Assembly (NCBI GenBank): GCA_946478635.1
Contig: CAMLCX010000310.1
Location: 1-6,168 of the forward strand
Source of the DNA: an uncultured Pseudomonadota bacterium
Lineage (GTDB): Bacteria > Desulfobacterota_B > Binatia > UBA9968
Length of the DNA: 6,168 nt
Direction: 5' to 3'
The notes beneath the pieces are model-generated. The model searched no databases and was not told the origin of the DNA. It was given only the letters and a program-made list of their open reading frames with translations. The stretch's first letter is position 1. Every line of letters starts with the position of its first letter. This document shows, piece by piece, positions 5,946-6,168 of this stretch. The position numbers and the translations under genes are program-made.

Positions 5946-6168
5946 TCACTGCACTTCTTTGAGCAGCGCTTCGACTTTTTTCAGCTCTGCGCCGTAGCCG
6001 CTCCAGTTTCCCTGCCCAATCGAAAACCACGTGGTGCGAGCGCCGCGGCTTTGAGGTTGAGATAGACGAGCATCCCCAGGAGAACGCCGGTGCCTAAGCC
6101 CGACATAGTCTTTGAGAGCACTCTATTCGTGAGAAGTTCCGGGAGTAGCCGACTTCAACGAACCACAG
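5946..6168 (-). pseudogene. UPF0182 family membrane protein remnant: frameshifted, with the middle of the gene deleted
   Basis: Three minus-strand frames in succession carry pieces of one UPF0182 (COG1615) protein. From 6168 to about 6133, LWFVEVGYSRNF matches the family's first extracytoplasmic segment after helix 1. From about 6133 to 6037, one frame over, LLTNRVLSKTMSGLGTGV and then LLGMLVYLNLKAAALAP give the second membrane helix with the typical Y-L-N-L. From about 6035 to the TGA at 5948-5946, in the third frame, GQGNWSGYGAELKKVEALL followed by KEVQ matches the family's extreme C-terminus (G-D-W-x-x-Y-G-x-E-L). Intact members are usually around 900 residues, so some 800 or more codons are missing between the second helix and the C-terminus. 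The first frame stops at TAG (6096-6094) and the second at TGA (5983-5981). The first frame change fits a one-base deletion. The 5' end lies outside the window. The family assignment rests on remembered motifs, without a search. Confidence 0.7.

Noticed and set aside
5981..6112. Short minus-strand ORF beginning MSGLGTG as an independent small membrane protein
   Set aside because: Its membrane helix matches the second helix of UPF0182, with other pieces of that family in the adjoining frames, and it has no Shine-Dalgarno. It is better read as part of the remnant.

Overview
The window suggests a Gram-negative bacterium. It encodes a lipoprotein with a lipobox, a Sec-type exported protein, and an ArnT-like glycosyltransferase of the sort that works on the periplasmic side of the inner membrane. 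Base composition is moderately GC-rich throughout. The calcium-loop repeat proteins and the UPF0182 remnant would fit a deltaproteobacterial or Binatota-like environmental lineage. That placement is an impression from family distribution, not something the sequence proves. I see no tRNA, rRNA, CRISPR array, insertion sequence or integrase.

Layout. Positions 1-2093, minus strand: two adjacent genes read 2093 -> 864 and then 838 -> window edge. They encode an exported protein and a lipoprotein that share the same roughly 24-residue repeat, in which a Y-x-x-G-x-x-V-R hairpin-like half alternates with a D-x-N-x-D-G-x-x-D calcium-loop-like half. Their function is unknown. Positions 2094-2498: a divergent intergenic region with no recognised gene. 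Positions 2499-5139, plus strand: an ArnT/PMT-superfamily glycosyltransferase, then undecaprenyl-diphosphatase (uppP/bacA) after 55 bases, with a strong ribosome binding site and a possible promoter of its own. Positions 5167-5898, minus strand: a convergent VTT-domain (TVP38/TMEM64, DedA-superfamily) membrane protein. Positions 5946-6168, minus strand: a degraded UPF0182 gene. N-terminal and C-terminal family signatures lie within about 220 bases of each other in three reading frames, so most of the gene has been deleted.

How the genes may work together. The glycosyltransferase family uses undecaprenyl-phosphate-linked sugars and releases undecaprenyl phosphate, UppP makes the same carrier from its diphosphate, and some DedA-superfamily proteins return the carrier across the membrane. 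The 2.5-5.9 kb part therefore reads as a lipid-carrier and envelope-glycosylation neighbourhood. The link to the VTT protein is inference. The repeat-protein pair next door is probably also an envelope component, and it is the least described part of the window.
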